A stretch of DNA of 64,000 nucleotides from Erythrobacter sp. AP23. Lineage in GTDB: Bacteria > Pseudomonadota > Alphaproteobacteria > Sphingomonadales > Sphingomonadaceae. The DNA is taken from positions 1 to 64,000 of the forward strand of contig NZ_LNBY01000020.1 in assembly GCF_001542855.1 (NCBI RefSeq). The letters are read 5' to 3'. Shown piece by piece: positions 61,020 to 64,000 of this stretch (within the stretch, counting starts at the first letter, position 1; each line of letters starts with the position of its first letter). The position numbers were made by a program, and so were the translations under genes. A model generated the notes under the pieces. The model did not search any database and was not told the origin of the DNA. It saw nothing but the letters and a program-made list of their open reading frames with translations.

Positions 61020-61882
61020 CCGCCTCGCCCGGAAGGACTGCCAACCATGAGCACGTCGCAATCGACGCAGCGCATGAGACTTTCCGCAACGCTACCGATA
61101 AGCGCTTTGTGAAGGCCGGTGCGACCGTGCGTTCCGAGAACGGCCAGGTCGATGTCCCGGTCGGCTATGAAATCGCAGACCACATCGGCAGGCTTGCCAT
61201 GCTCGATGACATATTCTCGCCGCCCGGGCGCAGTACTGGCTGTGGCAATTGCTTCCTCGAACTCTCGCGCCAGTTTCTTTCGCAGTTCCTCGACCTGGTC
61301 GCGCGCGCTTTCGCTGTCGATCCATTTCGATCCGGGCTCCGAAAAAGCATTTAGAACGGTCATCGCTGCGGGCTGGAACAGTTCCGCCGCCGCCAGCACG
61401 GCGCGCGCAGAAGGATCGGAGAAGTCGCTCCCAATCACGATGCGAAGATATTCGCCTCGCGGTCGACGTTTCACAATCAATACCGGAATTGGCGATCGTG
61501 GCACCATAGCTTCCACCGCAGAACCCAGATTGGTCTCCATCATTCCGTCGTAGCGGGCGGTTCCCGTTACGATCAGGCCGCAATCTTTCTCTCCAGCGAA
61601 GTCGAGCGTCGCCTTGGCAACATCCCCATCCTTTATGGCGATGTTCAACTCAACGTCTCTCTCGCGCACATCAAGCGACAGGTCGCGGCGAATCGTTTCC
61701 AGCAATTCCTCTCTCCGCCAGCGACGTTCGCCCGTAACGCGTTCGACCACGTGCAGAATGAACAGGGGCACGTTCCATTCGCGCGCCAACAGCACCGCAC
61801 GGTCGAAAGCGCGGTCGCACCGACTGGTAAGGTCGGTTGCGAGGAGGATGGGACGCCGAGCTCTGAAGGTGTTCTCATTCAT
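61016..61882 (-). CDS. Universal stress protein, tandem UspA domains
   Basis: 288 residues, two UspA domains. The first (~8-140) has PILLATDLTSRCDRAFDRAV and an ending LIVTGTARYDGMM. The second (~145-285) has LRIVIGSDFSDPSARAVLAA and VLGTHGRTGLHKALIGSVAE, the G-x2-G-x9-GS ATP-binding signature; the first domain's version is degenerate. The ATGA overlap with mrpE makes it the first gene of the mrp transcript, suggesting coupling of stress sensing to ion homeostasis. The TerB-like gene is 30 bp upstream. Confidence 0.88.
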   Translation of the reverse strand: MNENTFRARRPILLATDLTSRCDRAFDRAVLLAREWNVPLFILHVVERVTGERRWRREELLETIRRDLSLDVRERDVELNIAIKDGDVAKATLDFAGEKDCGLIVTGTARYDGMMETNLGSAVEAMVPRSPIPVLIVKRRPRGEYLRIVIGSDFSDPSARAVLAAAELFQPAAMTVLNAFSEPGSKWIDSESARDQVEELRKKLAREFEEAIATASTAPGRREYVIEHGKPADVVCDFIADRDIDLAVLGTHGRTGLHKALIGSVAESLMRCVDCDVLMVGSPSGRGG

Positions 61883-61911
61883 TTCCTGTCTCTTTCAGTA
61901 TGAGGGCGGCT

Positions 61912-62721
61912 TCAATTCGCGATAGCCCTAACTTCCGTTTCGATCTGTCTCGCCAGCGATGGGTCCAGAGAGAGCGCCGTGGCCAGCGCGTCGAGATATG
62001 CGCGTTCCTTCGCACCCGTTTCATCGACCATCAGCAATGACGCGACATACAGTTCGCTCGCCATTTCAGGCGAAGTGGCCTCACGCGCAATAGCCTGAAT
62101 ATCAAGCGTCGCTCGCAGTTCGTCGAAGATGAACGCCTTGTCCTCGGCATCGAGATCGAGCGTGTCGACCGCCTGATTAAGGCGTTCCCGCTCGGCGTCG
62201 TCCACGTGCCCGTCGGCCTTGGCTGCCGCGATCATCGCCGTGAGTATGGCTCGGGACTGCGCCTGTTTTCCCTCGTCGCTTGCAGCGAGAAAGGCGCTTC
62301 CTTCCGGGGCTGCGAAACTATCGGGACCGGACAACAAGGCTGTCGCGGCCACGGTGCCGCCGGAGGAAGACATCTGCTGGTGTTGCTGATAGGCGCGCCA
62401 AGCCAATCCGGCTACAAGCCCCAGCCCACCCATCTTGGCGGCCGATTTCATCATTTTCTTAGGCTTCTTGCCGCCTTTCAGCAGCACGCCGAGGATGCCG
62501 CCGGCGACGGCGGCCTTACCGACACCGCCGGTCAAAAGGCTGCCAAGAGGGGACGTCGGCGATGACGCAGTGGAAGCGTTTCCGCCCAGCAAACGCTCCA
62601 ACCCGCCGGGACCGAGTTGCTGCTGCAGCATGAGCATCAGATCGTTTTCACGCCCCCTTTCCGGCGCTGCGAGCGCAGAGTTCCCTCCTAGAAACTGACT
62701 TAGCAATTTAGTCGCGCTCAT
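61912..62721 (-). CDS. DUF533/TerB-like tellurite-resistance family protein
   Basis: 269 residues from ATG 62721 (GGAG 9 nt upstream; ATG 62736 is an alternative). A Gly-rich N-terminus with a short hydrophobic stretch (AAKMGGLGLVAGLAWRAYQQ), then a C-terminal TerB-like helical domain (AILTAMIAAAKADGHVDDAE, then RERLNQAVDTLDLD) carrying the usual acidic GHVDDAE turn. Inner-membrane-associated DUF533 proteins resemble E. coli YebE. Same strand as usp; possibly in the same stress-related transcript. Confidence 0.82.
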   Translation of the reverse strand: MSATKLLSQFLGGNSALAAPERGRENDLMLMLQQQLGPGGLERLLGGNASTASSPTSPLGSLLTGGVGKAAVAGGILGVLLKGGKKPKKMMKSAAKMGGLGLVAGLAWRAYQQHQQMSSSGGTVAATALLSGPDSFAAPEGSAFLAASDEGKQAQSRAILTAMIAAAKADGHVDDAERERLNQAVDTLDLDAEDKAFIFDELRATLDIQAIAREATSPEMASELYVASLLMVDETGAKERAYLDALATALSLDPSLARQIETEVRAIAN

Positions 62722-62816
62722 CGTCAAAAACTCCATTCAGGTGTTGGTTCGAAGAATGTCTTCGCAGCCGGACATGTTTCTCAAAGTCGGCAGAATTTTG
62801 TTTGTTCTATCCTGCT

Positions 62817-63473
62817 CTAGAAGCTGTACTCGACGCCGATAATCGGGGCGTGACCGACGGTATCCGGTCGGCCATCTTCGAAGTCTTGATCTCGCAAATA
62901 GGCGGCGCTGAGCGACAGCCTCTCGTTCAACTCGTAGCTCAGCCCGATCTGCGTGCGCATCCCGGTCAAACCATCATCGCCGCCGACATTGTTACTGCGC
63001 AGTGTCACAAAAAGCTCCGCGTCAGCATCGAACGTCCAACGTTCTGCTTCGTCAAGCGGAATGGCGACGCCCACTCTCGGGCGGACGCGCAGACCCATCC
63101 GGTCCGCGTCGTCTACGAAACGCTGCTCGAGGCGCAGACGTGTGCGCAATATCCCATGACGCGTGGACATCTGCTGTATCAGCCGGGTCTCGTTCGCACC
63201 GCCATCGTTGATACGGCGTTCGAAAGCACCAGCGATTGTTACCGTGTCGTTCAGCTGCTGATTGAGCCAAAGTCGCGCGAAATAGGTATCTTCCCGGCCA
63301 TTACCGCCGTCGCGGAAGCGCTGCGCGGTCTCGATCTCCATTCCCGTATCCTCGTCGAGATCGAAACTGATCGACGGATTTACCCAAAGCTCGAAATCGT
63401 CGTCTGTTGCTTGCGCTGCTGCGGGAAAGCACAGCGCGACTATGGCTAAGAAGCTCGTGGATATTCTGTGCAT
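62817..63473 (-). CDS. DUF2490 outer-membrane-barrel-like protein
   Basis: About 218 residues from ATG 63473, with a leader ending CFPAAAQA; ATG 63512 in frame is less likely. The segments DFELWVNPSISFDLDED, LWLNQQLNDTVTIAGAFERR, RLRLEQRF and LNERLSLSAAYLRDQD, and an aromatic C-terminus (APIIGVEYSF), fit the DUF2490 beta-barrel family. Probably located in the outer membrane; function unknown. Confidence 0.75.
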   Translation of the reverse strand: MHRISTSFLAIVALCFPAAAQATDDDFELWVNPSISFDLDEDTGMEIETAQRFRDGGNGREDTYFARLWLNQQLNDTVTIAGAFERRINDGGANETRLIQQMSTRHGILRTRLRLEQRFVDDADRMGLRVRPRVGVAIPLDEAERWTFDADAELFVTLRSNNVGGDDGLTGMRTQIGLSYELNERLSLSAAYLRDQDFEDGRPDTVGHAPIIGVEYSF

Positions 63474-63515
63474 GGGAAGTCTCGCCGGTTTTCTTGGTTT
63501 TAAGATGCGCATAAT

Positions 63516-63546
63516 CCAGGAGCGCGCCTAATAAGCTCGCTCCTGG
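63516..63546 (-). terminator. Hairpin after ompW
   Basis: CCAGGAGCG / CGCTCCTGG, a 9-bp stem beginning 12 bp past the ompW stop on the minus strand. No clear T-run. Confidence 0.5.
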
Positions 63547-63557
63547 ACCACTGCTGT

Positions 63558-64000
63558 TCAGAAGCGATAGGACAGGCCGGCGCTCACGACCCAAGGATCG
63601 AGATCGTGCTCTGTCTGCAATGCGACCGTATCGCCTGCGTTGAATGTTGCGGTCGTTCCGATGAAGTAGCGCTTCGCATCGAGCGAGAGGCCCAGACCGC
63701 GATCGTTCAACGCCACATCGACACCAGCTTGCAAGGCAAACCCAAGTTCGTCGGACAAGTCGACATTGGTTGCACCCAGCGTAGCGGCATCTGCCCCGAC
63801 ATCTTCGCCGAAGATAAAGAAGTAGGCCGGTCCTGCACCGAGATACGGTTTGATGCTGTCGCTGAGATCGAAATGATACTTAGCAAGTATCGTGGCCGGC
63901 AAAATGATCGCATCGTCTACCAACTCGGCTCCAGCCACAGCACCCGTGCCGTTCACGTCATGCGGGGTGACGCAACAAATCGTCTCGATCGAAAAATTGT
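63558..64000 (-). CDS. ompW: OmpW-family outer membrane protein (5' end outside window)
   Basis: About 147 C-terminal residues are visible and the frame stays open to the window end. ETICCVTPHDVNGTG, ILPATILAKYHFDLSDSIKP, YLGAGPAYFFIFGED, RGLGLSLDAKRYFIGTTATF and a terminal WVVSAGLSYRF are typical of OmpW, an eight-stranded barrel for small hydrophobic or cationic compounds. The signal peptide and first strands lie beyond 64000. Confidence 0.9.
   Translation of the reverse strand, partial: NFSIETICCVTPHDVNGTGAVAGAELVDDAIILPATILAKYHFDLSDSIKPYLGAGPAYFFIFGEDVGADAATLGATNVDLSDELGFALQAGVDVALNDRGLGLSLDAKRYFIGTTATFNAGDTVALQTEHDLDPWVVSAGLSYRF

Overview
The window looks like an alphaproteobacterium of the Sphingomonadales, most likely Erythrobacteraceae or Sphingomonadaceae. 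The basis is high GC, large sphingomonad-type TonB-dependent receptors (TBDTs), DUF736, ArdC, DUF2493 and DUF6437 plasmid/ICE backbone genes, OmpW and an Mrp antiporter operon. This is inferred from gene content, without a database search.

Layout. (1) 0.1-3.5 kb: a possible defence cassette (FRG protein diverging from a HEPN-like protein and a DUF4365 nuclease-like protein). (2) 3.6-5.2 kb: a frameshifted IS3-family element that truncates a DUF736 gene. (3) 5.5-20.1 kb: D-amino-acid scavenging locus 1: dgcN, dgcA, a LysR regulator, a D-aminoacylase with a 22-bp tandem duplication in its signal sequence, a DAACS symporter, a DadA-like dehydrogenase, a second D-aminoacylase, a serine hydrolase and a TBDT. 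(4) 20.6-25.3 kb: mobile-element backbone, part broken (ArdC and HerA fragments, a retropepsin-like protein) and part intact (ArdC, DUF2493). (5) 26.0-36.2 kb: scavenging locus 2: serine hydrolase, XRE-cupin regulator, TBDT, D-aminoacylase lipoprotein, dgcN, YkvI-like permease with an apparent ATT start, dgcA. (6) 36.4-42.3 kb: more backbone (fragments, SSB, DUF6437-like) and two overlapping tyrosine recombinases. (7) 42.4-54.1 kb: a PAS histidine kinase, two paralogous HTH/alpha-beta-hydrolase-fold regulators, a 1462-residue PKD-repeat autotransporter and an SLC13/TrkA-C permease. (8) 54.1-61.9 kb: an Mrp-type operon (E-F-G-B-C-D-D-D) translationally coupled to a universal stress protein. (9) 61.9-64.0 kb: TerB-like, DUF2490-like and OmpW proteins, the last cut by the window end.

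How the genes may work together. In each scavenging locus a TBDT would bring in peptides or acylated D-amino acids. A periplasmic S12 serine hydrolase and secreted or lipid-anchored D-aminoacylases would release D-amino acids, probably D-glutamate. A locus-specific permease would move them into the cytoplasm. DgcN (D-Glu N-acetyltransferase) and DgcA (N-acetyl-D-Glu racemase) would convert them to N-acetyl-L-glutamate. Locus 1 adds an oxidative route (DadA). The loci use different regulators and permeases. Locus 1 carries three ATA-N9-TAT-type LysR-box candidates and locus 2 has its own GGAAA/TTTCC palindrome array. Locus 2 sits between complementary broken copies of the same backbone genes, which suggests acquisition by insertion or recombination.

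A second regulatory story is the pair of HTH proteins with degenerate hydrolase domains. Their intergenic region and the autotransporter promoter share a near-identical CCCAAATGG palindrome.

No tRNA, rRNA or CRISPR array was seen.
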